Below, piece by piece: positions 49,101-58,189 of a DNA stretch of 64,000 nt; position 1 is the stretch's first letter; every line of letters starts with the position of its first letter. Where the stretch lies: the NCBI GenBank assembly GCA_006384855.1, contig VCJN01000169.1, positions 104,087-168,086 of the forward strand. Reading direction: 5' to 3'. The notes beneath the pieces were generated by a model, which was not told the DNA's origin, made no database searches, and saw only the letters and a list, made by a program, of their open reading frames with translations. The position numbers were made by a program, and so were the translations under genes. Origin of the DNA: Tetraselmis striata. Lineage: Eukaryota; Chlorophyta; Chlorodendrophyceae; Chlorodendrales; Chlorodendraceae.

Positions 49101-50021
49101 ACGGACAGCGCCGGGGCAGCGCTGCGGGGGTTGCTGGCGGAGGTGCGGGCCGCGGCGCCGCGGGGAGGGGACGGCCGGCCAGCCCAAGGTGAGCTGCCGC
49201 TCTCGGCGCTCCCAGGGCCGCGCCTACCTCCGCATCGGGAGAGCAGCCCTTCTCGTTGTCGGCATCCGTATGACATTTAAGTGGCGTCTTCGGGAGCGCT
49301 CGCTTCCGCTTTTCTACGCCCCCCCCCCCCCCCCCCCTTCGCTTGCTCCCGCAGCTCCTGCTCAACGCAGCAGCAGCTACGTCCCGCTATTCCAATACAC
49401 ATCCAATACTTCGCTCTATGATATGGACCGTATTTGCTATTCCACATTGTTATAGAGCGAAATGTAGGGTTCCACTTCATGCAGGTATTATAACATGACT
49501 CCTTTGTCTAGTATACGTATCTGATGTGTACGGGTGCCGACCCGGCTATAAGAACAAAAAAAGCGAGAACGAGCTATGCCCTTGTTGGTCCAGTTTCGGA
49601 CGAATCCATCACAATATCATTACGAGAATTAAGAACATTCGCTAGCACCCCGATTCTGAGAGCAAAAAACTGGGTTCTCGTAATTGGAGCGGCACCCGTG
49701 GAGATATATACGCACCCAGATAAGCCCTGTTTGTACCTACCGGGGAGGCTGCCCAGATGAATGCATCCCTCTTTACTACCTCCCCCGTCCCGGGAAACCC
49801 CCCTCCCCCCCCCCTTGCGTCCCCCCGGTCCGTCTGTCCCTGAGTGTCCCGGAGGGACAATATGAGTTGGGTTGGAGCTTTAGGGTTTGGGTAGGTTTTG
49901 AGACCCCCTCGTCTGCCTGACTCGCCGCGGCCGCTTGCTCCGCGCAGTTGGGGACGGCAAGGAGCCCCGCGCGCATCACACCGACAGCGCTCGCCAGGGC
50001 GGCGTGGCCGCGCCCACGTGA
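30814..50021 (+). CDS. Giant kinesin-4-like motor / armadillo-array protein, 24 exons, 2937 aa
   Basis: Microtubule motor. Exons: 30814-31392, 31615-31806, 32004-32224, 32492-32948, 33091-33261, 33363-33520, 33606-33696, 33825-33944, 35076-35141, 35274-35573, 35697-36086, 36601-36815, 37801-38078, 39115-39724, 39966-40563, 41202-41840, 42240-42719, 43345-44445, 44956-45132, 45220-45339, 45652-45984, 46403-47503, 48846-49188, 49948-50021; all phases agree. After a basic N-terminus the motor shows [25 protein letters not shown] and a neck reading EARKIKNKP, typical of kinesin-4. Exons 5-11 give coiled coil. Exons 12-23 give about 2,000 residues of tandem armadillo repeats of about 41 residues (consensus [10 protein letters not shown]...AAGAL.NLA), roughly 45 copies, a scaffold-like solenoid for partner binding. 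Intron 18 has a GC donor. Six introns hold TIR elements. Uncertain: start codon, possible tiny exons between 33945 and 35075, the last exon, and whether one transcript spans everything; an alternative is two genes split near 36.1-36.6 kb. Confidence 0.8.
32263..32354. repeat. Poly-G tract and short CA repeat in kinesin intron 3
   Basis: About 28 G at 32263-32290, then CA dinucleotides at 32332-32354, both between the exon ending 32224 and the exon starting 32492. Confidence 0.9.
34336..34786 (+). mobile_element. Intronic TIR element, copy b (kinesin intron 8), interrupted
   Basis: Left end ggttgccgacgctcctataag, right end cgcttcggcacccgta. A block of about 63 bp (34369-34431, taagcctcgcagtgggctc...) is repeated at 34652-34716, and between the two lies a copy of the AT-rich repeat (34437-34640). 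Either the AT-rich repeat inserted with local duplication or two TIR copies lie in tandem. Confidence 0.6.
34437..34640 (+). repeat. AT-rich dispersed repeat, copy i
   Basis: Shares aataaatg, gatgaag..gtatccgtcagg, attatc..aaactatcaacac and tctaattgcc blocks, in order, with 40.9-41.1 kb and 56.7-56.8 kb. Confidence 0.55.
34797..34991. repeat. (CATA)n microsatellite in kinesin intron 8
   Basis: About 195 bp of acat/acac/acgt tetranucleotides, immediately right of TIR copy b. Open frames across it (Tyr-Ile-His-Thr runs) are repeat artefacts. Confidence 0.95.
36293..36462 (-). mobile_element. Intronic TIR element, copy c (kinesin intron 11)
   Basis: 170 bp from acgggtgccggcgcgg to gttcgacgccgcccgc, so the ends form an imperfect inverted repeat. 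Internal blocks (gtagacgaaac, ggttcctatagg) match other copies loosely; the most diverged full-length copy. Confidence 0.5.
37365..37523 (-). mobile_element. Intronic TIR element, copy d (kinesin intron 12)
   Basis: 159 bp from acgggcgccgtcgctgcg to ttcttatggccgcatcggcactcgt. Read on the minus strand its internal block tacgtttgacctctgg followed by gttcttattcacagtatt matches copy e (gcgtttgacctctg, gttctcattctcggtg) and copy a. Confidence 0.65.
38220..38335 (-). mobile_element. SINE-like element, full-length copy (kinesin intron 13)
   Basis: About 115 bp; on the minus strand it starts near gcctacccagggctttccgg, contains ggccgtcgtagagacgc and ggtttcactggtgcc, and ends after cccgggggcgagg with an A-run. 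Matches 12233-12351 throughout. Target duplication not clear here. Confidence 0.7.
38936..38950. repeat. Poly-G tract, kinesin intron 13
   Basis: A run of about 15 G. Intron 13 also holds a poly-C run at about 38161-38178 and a second unresolved GC-rich stretch up to the acceptor at 39114. Confidence 0.8.
40725..41105 (+). repeat. AT-rich dispersed repeat, copy ii (kinesin intron 15)
   Basis: Makes up most of the intron between 40563 and 41202. Blocks tccgcattcccgta..gctatctattttcaaacaatg, gatgtatctgtcagttt and atccaaatataccggt recur at 48.1 kb (inverted) and 56.7 kb. Confidence 0.65.
42822..42957 (+). mobile_element. Diverged SINE-like element (kinesin intron 17)
   Basis: Starts at gcctacccagggcttcc and ends at gccagtcctgtcccggcggtg followed by an A-rich end; central part diverged with small insertions relative to the 12.2-kb copy. 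Confidence 0.55.
43138..43300 (+). mobile_element. Intronic TIR element, copy e (kinesin intron 17)
   Basis: Right end tatcgcgccggcacccg is clear, internal blocks gcgtttgacctctg and ggttctcattctcggtg match copies a and d; the left end is degraded. It lies directly before the exon starting 43345. Confidence 0.6.
44596..44680. repeat. (CA)n microsatellite, kinesin intron 18
   Basis: Imperfect CA dinucleotides (acacacaa variants) right of a poly-C tract (44461-44482), in the intron that uses a GC donor at 44446. A tcctg pentanucleotide run (44916-44941) precedes the acceptor. Confidence 0.9.
46016..46140. repeat. Poly-G, then (AC)n(AT)n(GT)n in kinesin intron 21
   Basis: About 19 G at 46016-46034, then alternating purine-pyrimidine dinucleotides 46066-46150 that change from AC through AT to GT, making a near-perfect inverted repeat able to form a hairpin or cruciform. 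Confidence 0.9.
47807..47980 (+). mobile_element. Intronic TIR element, copy f (kinesin intron 22)
   Basis: 174 bp from acgggtgtcgacgcgatag to atatcgcgccggcacccgt. The two ends are a 16-bp inverted repeat with two mismatches, the clearest in the window. It abuts an inverted copy of the AT-rich repeat at 47985. Confidence 0.7.
47985..48175 (-). repeat. AT-rich dispersed repeat, copy iii (kinesin intron 22)
   Basis: On the minus strand: tccgcattcccgta, gctatctattttcaaacaatg, attcgcaatgcgactgagatg and aaattatcgaacaca, matching 40.8-41.0 and 56.7 kb in order. Confidence 0.65.
49530..49699 (+). mobile_element. Intronic TIR element, copy g (kinesin intron 23)
   Basis: 170 bp from acgggtgccgacccggctat to ttggagcggcacccgt, with inverted-repeat ends. 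Internal sequence shares ctataagaac and the spacing of other copies. Confidence 0.65.
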
Positions 50022-50640
50022 CCCCCCCCCCCCCCCCCCCCTGCGGAGCAGCGCATCGCCGCCAACAAGGCGGTGTTGTGTGCGCGGACATTCACGAGGG
50101 GAGGCGACATTTTGCCCGGGCCGGAGCGGCCTTCATTCTTCCTGTAATTTCAAATTTGAAATTTCTTTGTTCCCGCGTAGTCTTTCATATGCTAAACGGG
50201 CCAGCTGTCTTACGGCCCGGCGGCACGAACCCGCATCGGGTCCACTGAGCGAACCGTGCGTGGCGTGCAGCCCTCCGAAGGCCAGGGTTCTTCCCGCAAC
50301 ATCATTTCAAGCCACAAGCGCCAGTTGACGAAAAGCGCCGGGATCAGGCTGCCACAAGCGCTCCCACGACCACGCCCCTTCCCGCCAGCCGGACGGCTGG
50401 GGGGCGGGACAGGGCAGGGGGAAGGGAGGGGTCGAGGACGGCACCACTCTCTCCTAGGTTGAGGGACTTGGCCTAAAGAGGACTACAGGCAATGCGACCG
50501 TAACGGGAGCAGCCAAACCTGTGCGGACTCGTGCGGGAATAAAGTTGTAAGAAAAATCAAATTTCACGGTTGGGACTGATCATTGGCTTCGCAGAGGGTC
50601 CTTTGTTTCTGGGGTGAATGGGTTTGGGGGGGCGCGGGGC
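50022..50640. other. Convergent 3' spacer between kinesin and NUDIX genes
   Basis: Begins with a poly-C tract (50022-50041) and ends before the NUDIX stop. An aataaagttgtaag string at 50539-50552 combines an AATAAA-like and a chlorophyte TGTAA polyadenylation motif on the plus strand, so it is a reasonable 3' end for the kinesin transcript. No other gene seen. Confidence 0.45.
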
Positions 50641-51664
50641 TCAAGGTGCGACGGTGCCGCGGTCGATGAGCAGCTGCAGCGGCTTGAAGACCGGCGCGGG
50701 CACGCCGCCCGGCCAGTCCACCCATGCCCAGCCCTCGCACTTGTGCGGCTCCAGGTTGGCGGCCTCCGCCTCCTGCCGCAACCGCGCAGGCGCCCCACCA
50801 GCGCCCGTCAGCCCTGCGCCCCAGACCGGCGAACAACGACCGGTGCGCCTGGCGAGAACGCGCTACATTGGAAACATCCCACCAAATTCACCCATGTGCT
50901 TTCCACATTTTTTTGAAAACAAGCCCCGGGGCGCGATGGGGGCGCAAAGAGGCACAACGCTGGGACACACCGGTAGATAGACAGGTCGATTCTACTACCT
51001 TGCTGTTCCTCCTGCTGCCATGCTAGAGTCCTAGACGCCACCCCAGGGCAGGATAGGCACGTGGCGTGATACTCCTGGCTGTGGGGAGTGTTTTCATAAA
51101 TAGTCTTTCTGGTGTGTGCGGAGGAACTGGGGGCGGGGACGGGGAGATGCTCGCCTGCGGGGCCGCCGCGCGCATGAAGATGGTAACGTAGTGCGCGTGC
51201 TCGAACACGCAGTTCTCGACGGCGCAGTGCGCAAACGCCTCGGGCGGCAGCGCGATGCCGGTCTCCTCCGCCAGCTCGCGCGCCGCGCAGCCTTCGAGGC
51301 TCTCGCCGTACTCCAGGTGCCCGCCCGGCAGGGCGAACTCGCCTTTCCCCGTCTTGGCGAGCCTGCGCGGCGACGCGTACAAGTATCAAGATCGTACCCA
51401 GGCGTCCGGACCAGCGGGCTGTGCTTAGGCAAGGGGAGGGGGGGGGGGGGGGGGGGGGGGGGGGTGGTCCGCACGCCCAATTTCAGTCCTATGGTGAGCG
51501 CGCTTGTAGGCGCATTGGGACCCGGACATGAACAACCACTCGAGCTGCGCTTTGACCGGCGCGGGGGGGGGGGGGGGGGGGGGGGGGGGCGCTCACCGGC
51601 GGCCGACAAGAACCTGCTCACCGCGAAAGAGGAGCACACCGATGCCGACGCGTGGGGCTGCCAT
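50641..51664 (-). CDS. NUDIX hydrolase, NUDT1/NUDT15-like, 3 exons, 135 aa
   Basis: NUDIX enzymes cleave nucleoside diphosphates linked to another moiety; relatives of this size and motif sanitise oxidised nucleotides, though the substrate here is unproven. Exons in coding order: 51664-51597, 51362-51155, 50772-50641 (TGA). The N-terminus MAAPRVGIGVLLFRGEQVLV is the usual first strand; the NUDIX box GHLEYGESLEGCAARE followed by LAEETGI fits Gx5Ex7REUxEExGU with every key residue; HYVTIFM follows; the last exon gives EPHKCEGWAWVDW and FKPLQLLI, the typical C-terminal half. The first splice is phase 2 and completes an arginine codon (VGRRLAKTG). Intron 1 carries two poly-G runs on the plus strand (poly-C in sense), and intron 2 appears to use a GC donor (gcgagc). 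The length is normal for the family, with no targeting peptide evident, suggesting the cytosol. It is convergent with the kinesin gene. Confidence 0.88.
51437..51590. repeat. Two poly-G tracts in NUDIX intron 1
   Basis: Runs of about 28 G (51437-51464) and about 27 G (51563-51589), the second directly next to the exon 1 donor at 51596. Confidence 0.9.
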
Positions 51665-51875
51665 TCCGCCCAGGTGTAGACGATCGCCGTCAATGAATCG
51701 CGCGTCCACAAGCTGCTGGCGCTTTCAGACAATCGCTGGGCCAATGCAGTGGAGCACGCGCCAGCTGCCCTTCCAAGCTGCGTAGAGCCCCGGACAGGTC
51801 GAGGCCTGGTGTCTGGGCGGCGAAACAGGTAGTGCTCGCGGCCTCCGTCGATGCGCCGCGCACGTGCGGCAGGAA

Positions 51876-51969
51876 CATATATCATTTTTTTGTTTTTAAT
51901 TGCAGCAACATTTTTTTCCCGCCCCCGGGACAGGACTGGCACCAGTGAAACCCTTGCAGCATATATCAT
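51876..51969 (-). mobile_element. SINE-like element, minus orientation, probable 10-bp target duplication
   Basis: The family core lies at about 51908-51959 on the minus strand with a long A-rich tail (T-rich on plus, 51886-51915). catatatcat occurs at 51876-51885 and 51960-51969. It is directly left of another copy in the opposite orientation, giving a palindromic pair. Confidence 0.6.
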
Positions 51970-52061
51970 CCATCACCAGTAGAGACGCTGCAAGGGTTTC
52001 ACTGGTGCCAGTCCTGTCCCGGGGGCGAAAAAAAGTTAAAAAAAAATCATCCATCACCAGT
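51965..52061 (+). mobile_element. SINE-like element with 16-bp target duplication
   Basis: A 65-bp insert (51981-52045) runs from agagacgctgcaagggtttc to [14 protein letters not shown] an A-rich tail and is flanked by perfect atcatccatcaccagt at 51965-51980 and 52046-52061. The longest target duplication in the window. Confidence 0.8.
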
Positions 52062-53044
52062 GCAGTAGCGCGATCCTCTCCACCAGTATAGAGGCTACTC
52101 CCGGTATCCGGCCTGTAGGTAGGGTTCCCAGAACCTGTACTCGCTTAATATGGCAGATGACACGATTAAATGTCATGTTTTAGATACCGGATTTCCGGAG
52201 AAACTGAAGGGGGGGGGGGGGGGGGGGGGGGGGGTTTCTTTAATTTGGGGTCGAAACTTTCATTTCAGTAAATAAAGTGCAAGCAAAGTTCGCCCCGGGA
52301 CGTCGGCCGAAGCCGCCCCAGCACTGGACCTCTTGCGCCACCTGCAGTCGTAGGTCTGGCATAGCCCGTAGACCATGCCTCATTCGAACCCCGAAGGGCT
52401 AATAATGCATCAACCGGGGAAACCCAGGACACGCCGGGACGAAATTGCCGAAAATGCATCGGCCATGATTCGATACCCGGACCTCTCGCGTACGAGACGA
52501 CCGCTCGACCGCTTTCATTTCAGTACTTCAGCAGTGTTGGGCGGGTGGTGGCCTGAGCTAGGTCTCTCACCGCCGCACCGCGTGCGCTGGCAACGGTATC
52601 TAAATCATGCAGGCAAACGATACCGTACTATAAAGCGGCGACATACAGCAGGTCAGCGGCAGCATAGCACTCCATGGAGGGGTGGATAGGGCCGCCATAT
52701 GGTGGGGTTGTCTTGATGCTGACTGTAATTTACTGATGGTTCCAAAAAGTGCCCCACTCCCGCTCCATTTTATGCTTGCATATATGGCCATGAACACACT
52801 CTTGCACACAGCCATGCATGGAAAGAGTTCAGAGAAGTCATGCCAATGGGAGTTTTTATGTAGCTGAGGGCATGTTCTATTGAGTACTGTCAGACCCAAT
52901 CAAGGACAGTTCAAGGGGGGGCCGGGGGGGGGGGGCGTAAAGTTGAGGGGGGGGGGGGGGGGGGGAACACGAAACATAACATTAAATCGTAACTGCCGAA
53001 GAAAAGGTACCCACAACGATCAATGAGTAGTGTGTTGCTGTATG

Positions 53045-53104
<60 letters not shown>

Positions 53105-55525
53105 CATATATATACACTTTTAAAATGGCGGGGCCTCCCCTGGCCGTGTTTTGCCAACTCTCTAGCGTTCTCCAATTTGATTCTGCTGCAAGTATTCAAA
53201 ACATGTAGTCTAGTATCTAAAGCGAGAAGTACTGGTACTAACTTGATAGTAAAATTATGATAAGATATGTTGATTGCTTTAGTTAAATCATACACGACCT
53301 GGTGTCATATCCATATGATTATGCTAGCTAGACTATGTATTAGCATTACTGTGTGATTTTTTTAATGCTGTGTACTATATATTCATCGGGTACCAAAGTA
53401 CTAAGGATTATCTATTGATTATGCTAGCTGGATTATGTACAGCACTATGTGATTACATACATTGTGATACCATGTGATTACATACATTGCTGATACCGGG
53501 TCGGGTTTCCCTGGTGCTAGTTATATGTCCCGCGGGCGGGGCGAAAAAAAGCTGATGATATCGGGCCGTGTATAACATATACACCCCCCCCCTCCCCCCA
53601 CACACACACACACACATGTTTTAGCCCCCGAAAGCAGAACCCGCGGGAATTCACTGCTACTGCGCGGGTATGCGGCAATACTATTGGATCCCATTTATCC
53701 AACCGCAGATACATCACTCAATAGTCCCTGGGTGCATCGTCTTGAATTGGCAACTGTCGGCTATTTGGCGTGGAGATGTGTGTGATAAAGTGGTAGAACA
53801 ACTGCAACAATGCCCCACTTTAACCAAGGTAAGCGGGTTCGGAGCATATAAATAACGGTTTTTGGCAAGTATAGGTGCGACTTCTTCCAAATTAACATGT
53901 GGTGTCATGCGACCACTCCGTGTTTTTTGTTGAGTAACAACTAGTCTCTACGAGAGACAGTTTTTTCTCTACATGAATGTGAGCGCCGTTAGTATTGGGA
54001 AAATGCTGCAATTGCAGTTTTGGAGGCGTGCCAAGAGGCATATCTGCGTGAAACGGTGTCGGAATGGTGCGTACGAGGTCGAGTTGGAAAGTGCGTGGAT
54101 AAAGCGCATTCATATAAACCAGGAGAATTGTAATGCCCGGGTTTTCGCTCTCATATAATATGTACGCTAGTTGCCATTTGCTAACGTTTAAGGGGTCCGC
54201 AAGCCCAAAAACTTGTTTTCAAACTTTGGAGCCCAATGTTAGCCCCCGTAACGAGCACCTAGGTGCAGCCCATAGTTCCTCAGACTCGAGCCCGCTAAAG
54301 GTCTCAAGTAAACAAACAACTTTTATTCAGTATAGCGCTTAAAGACATGTCTTCTCGAAATGCGTACAAATTTCTGCGATTTCGCAATAATAGGTGCTTT
54401 GGCACAATGCCTAACTTTTCTCCCACGCCTCCCGCTCTGCGTACTTCGAGGCAGCAGTGCATCGGAAGGACTTTGATATGGGCTACCCACATGGTGAAGC
54501 TTGGGTCACATAGCGCGTCGCGTGTTATGCTGCCAATGTTGGACTACAATTCTAGGCCATTTTGAGCACTGGCAAAAATGTAGGGGTAGTGGCGCGCGTG
54601 CAAGGCTGCGATGCCACGTCATCACTCAGATTGCACGACACTCCCGTAATTCATTTTTTACTATCATACTATCCGTGCGTAGAAGCTTGGGGGCATACGC
54701 ACCCCCATGAAGCTGAAACGCGTGCAATCGCAATATGCGATTTTCTGTTGAAAAGCGGCATTGTTCACTGTGAGCGGAAACACGGCACTACAAAAATGAT
54801 GCATCAGGGCGACGACGTTTCGGAGGATGTGCTGCAACCAAGGTCATGGAAGCTAAGCTTCGGTATAAGTATAAAAAGACTACACGTGGTTTTGGCTATA
54901 TGCTAGTGCGCAGCGATGCGCCCACTTGCAGATTTGTGTAGATACCGAAATCTGGGGGAATGTATGTACCAGAACATAGTAATATACCGTGTATTATGAA
55001 GGTGGTTTGCGAATAATTCATGTACCATTTATATTATTTTTAACGACAACCGTTTCCATTTCTCCTACCCGTTTCGTCGTCGATATACCCGTTTGGCCAG
55101 TCAGAATTGTCAGTATTCGTATGGTTTACGACCCCCCTCCCCCCCCCCTCCTCCCCCCACCTCCAAATGTTTTGTAGCTGGATGATATACTGCGATGTAT
55201 TGTGATATAATGTACTGTCCCTATCACTGTCGGTGAGGAAAGTAACTCCCACAGTTACCTCCTTATCATTGTACAACAACAAAGTCCAAATGCACTGAGG
55301 TGTTTATGCTCAGCCATGGCAGCAACATTAAGCGCATAAGCCACATGATTACAATGGTCTATGGCTTGCTTCCGACCTCCCGGCTTGCGCCTACCATACA
55401 AATCCGATACATAAGTATGTGGCTACTCGCTGGTTGTTGCTAGCCGATGGCTGCTAGTGTTGTTAGCTCTGCTCCCGCTGCACGTTGCACGTTGGCTACG
55501 CGGCTGCGGCGCGCCTCCTCGCCAG
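52062..55525. other. AT-richer gene-poor stretch
   Basis: No recognisable domain. It holds a poly-G tract (52210-52235), G runs at 52916-52965, a GT microsatellite (53048-53102) and a diverged SINE-like tail (about 53503-53550). Short open stretches at 53.7-54.9 kb look non-repetitive and may be decayed coding sequence, but none has a domain or consistent splice borders. Confidence 0.5.
53048..53110. repeat. (TA)n(GT)n microsatellite
   Basis: Short TA run, about 45 bp of GT dinucleotides, then a second TA run. Confidence 0.95.
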
Positions 55526-55690
55526 CTAGAGTGCACGCAGCTTATGCTTGCCATTAACCTTGTCGACTCTGACATGGTACATCTCATCGTTGTCCACACA
55601 CGTTTGGCACATGTGCATCAGCGTCGTCTTGACGAATGCATCACACGATTGCTTGTCGAAATATGGGAATACCTGTCGAAAAGGTCCCAT
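55526..55690 (-). CDS. Coding-like exon fragment, unknown product
   Basis: A 55-codon frame on the minus strand reads smoothly from an ATG that directly follows a splice-acceptor-like cccag, to TAG. It is rich in Cys, Met, Asp and Lys (for example QVFPYFDKQSCDAFVKTT). No family recognised. It could be the last exon of a gene whose upstream exons lie right of 55.7 kb or a relic of a mobile element. Confidence 0.25.
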   Translation of the reverse strand: MGPFRQVFPYFDKQSCDAFVKTTLMHMCQTCVDNDEMYHVRVDKVNGKHKLRAL

Positions 55691-55887
55691 CTGGGTCATG
55701 CATGGGATGTGTAAGCTCTAGGCGAGATGCTTTGGCTTGCTTGGGCAAGAAAGAGCTTTGCAACAAATAAACTGTTACAGTGTACCGGGGCGTACACGGC
55801 TTTCTACAGCTATCGATCAGCTTGGCATGTGGCTGCATGCATGCATTAGGCTTGGATGTGCAATTCAGGCTTGGAGGCATCAGTGTG

Positions 55888-57870
55888 ACAATTATACGAG
55901 TACGATATACTACGAGTTAGTACTAGTACTATGTGTACGAACACTAGTACAATGTGTACCTGCGACTACGGGTATATATGTACCGTATAATGTTGCCATG
56001 TGGTAAGCGTTGTGATAACAATTATTGTATGCAGGAAAACATTGTAGCCTCTTGCCTCCGCCCCACCATTGCACACCACCCTTGTTTGACTTCGAGTCTC
56101 GACTTGCTTAGACGGTCGCATCAGGGAGTCATCGGGGCGTAATAGTTGACAAGGACATGACGTGTAACTACAGGTACGTGGTATAAACCCGGGCGGTGAC
56201 GTATGGTCGCATGGCGAGCTGATACGCCGCCGCCAAGGCCGACGCAACGCGTGCATAATTGGATTGCACGGGCGAGGGGACGACGAGTGTTACATGGTGG
56301 ACAGGCTGTGGATATGATCTCAGGAGCTGCAGCCCGTAAGTATTGCTTCATTTACGGGATGCACAATTATAGCCCGGCTATCAAAATATCCCCAACCCCT
56401 TTGATTTGAGCCAGAGATCGGTCCAATAAAACAGACTAACAATTCTGACGGGCCTTAATACCCGTTTCAACTACCGACTCGTCGCTACCCGTGCCTAACG
56501 ATCGCAGTAGCACGCCGTGTGATGCGTGATGCTAATAACGCGTCGTAATCGTTTGCGTAATCTGATCGGTCTGCATATCGACCCTACTTGATTCCTGTAA
56601 CTTTATCTACTCTTTGAAAATGTGTAATTTTCCTTGATGACATACTATATAGACACTTTAGAATAAGAAATGCCAGTAAGAATCGATTCGCAATACGACT
56701 AAGATGTATCTGTCAGTTTTATTTCAAGGTAAGGCAAATTATCAACACGACATTATTATCTAATCTATATATATTCATATTTTTATTCCAATTGCCCATT
56801 CAACATGTATCCAAATATACTGGTTAGTTTGGAGTCGCGCACGCTGAATCGTCACAACCAACAATAGTTTCGATGATTCAAAATATTACATCTTTAAGTA
56901 CTCTACTTTCCAGGAAAAAATAGTGGGTTACTTTGTAAGTGGCCTAAGCTTACTTTAAGTTCACGTACTTGAGCAGTACTCGTCGGCTGGGAGCTGTGTA
57001 TGAGCGGCCGAAGCGGCCCCACAGTCCTAGCACACCGCCCCCATTATGTTATCCAGTCATATCTTATTTCCTGCGCCTATGTACGGACTGCGCTTGGCCA
57101 TGCCAGACATACAACTCCCGCTGGCCCACCCTTACCCACCATGATGACCACTTGACATGTATTGTTCCGGTGGAGATAGAGCACTGCAATCATACAAAAG
57201 AAAAGGAACCTCGCATTGGAGTGCATGCCCACCTTCGTCATTGTGTACATTGAGTGTGTGTGGGGTCATCAAATGAGGTATATTGCCATTTTGTGCTGCC
57301 CCTTCACGCTTGCCACGCTGCTCCCACTGATGATGCGTCGTGCTGATGGCGGTCAAGTGCTGATGAAGATGGATGAGGACTCACTGTTTTAGGGTTTCAT
57401 TTTTCCTGTCTACGCCACATTTTTGCCTTAGTCTGTGCAAAATCTGTGAGCGCAACGGCTATCAGGTGCCCGACTGCCCGTGGGGGGCGCCAAGGCCAAC
57501 TGTGCTGAGAAGCTGGAACAACTGCTAGATAGCCATGCATCATTGCGCAGCTTGGCAGAGCAGCGCGGTGAGAGCCGCAGCACATAGCAATGGCATACAA
57601 CTGAGACAGTCTCCACCTTGGAGACAAAAAAACAAAGGTGGTATGCAATTGTGGTGCAAAGATGAGAGGCTTGAGTGTTTTCAGAATACAAATATTGGTT
57701 ACGAGGTTTCCACAACGCTTACCACACGACAACATTATTATACCGTACATATACTACATGTACTCATCAAGTCATCATAGCCTCGGGTATTACACATCGT
57801 AGTTACGAGCACTCGGAGACATCGTACTCGTACTAACCCGTAAATCGTATATCGTATTCGTATAATTTTA
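55888..57870. mobile_element. 2-kb block bounded by long inverted repeats
   Basis: 55888-56110 on the plus strand matches 57870-57605 on the minus strand: shared blocks include attatacga.tacgatata, gtggtaagcgttgtg, and tgcacacc/tgcatacc followed by accctttgttt-like sequence. About 220-265 bp repeats, imperfect, enclosing about 1.5 kb that itself contains a copy of the AT-rich repeat. This fits an old DNA transposon with long terminal inverted repeats or two inverted copies of one repeat. No transposase frame recognised; no clear target duplication. Confidence 0.45.
56480..56830 (+). repeat. AT-rich dispersed repeat, copy iv
   Basis: The only copy outside a gene. attcgcaatacgactaagatg, tatctgtcagtttt, aaattatcaacac, ccaattgccc and atccaaatatactggt blocks match copies i-iii in order. 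Confidence 0.65.
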
Positions 57871-58189
57871 ATGTGTTTTCGGTGAAGCGCCACTCTTAAG
57901 AACTCGCAACTTTTGTCTCACCGCGACCTGGAGCACAGTGAAGACAACCTACCAGGGCAGGCTTTCCGATTCCCGGATCGCTGCTGGACTGACGTCCCCC
58001 ACCTCCTCCCGGGCCCTCGTTGCGCTGCAACAGCTGGCGTGGACCTGACCGAGTGCGGCGCCTATTTGTACTCGGCGCCGGCCGGGCCCTTGAGCGGCAC
58101 TTTCCTCGGCTTCGACTGGTTCGCTTTCGACATACGGGCGCACGATGAAGTTGTGTGCTCCTTCCAGTCTAGCCTGGGCATGAGCTGTA

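Noticed and set aside
49338-49455. Alternative last exon of the kinesin gene ending in TAG at 49455
   Set aside because: It is possible by phase, but it follows a poly-C tract directly, is low in complexity match to the gene, and would leave the TIR element outside an intron; the exon at 49948-50021 was preferred with moderate confidence.
52375-52420. A second attcgaacccc (box-B-like) motif
   Set aside because: No cloverleaf can be built from the flanking sequence.
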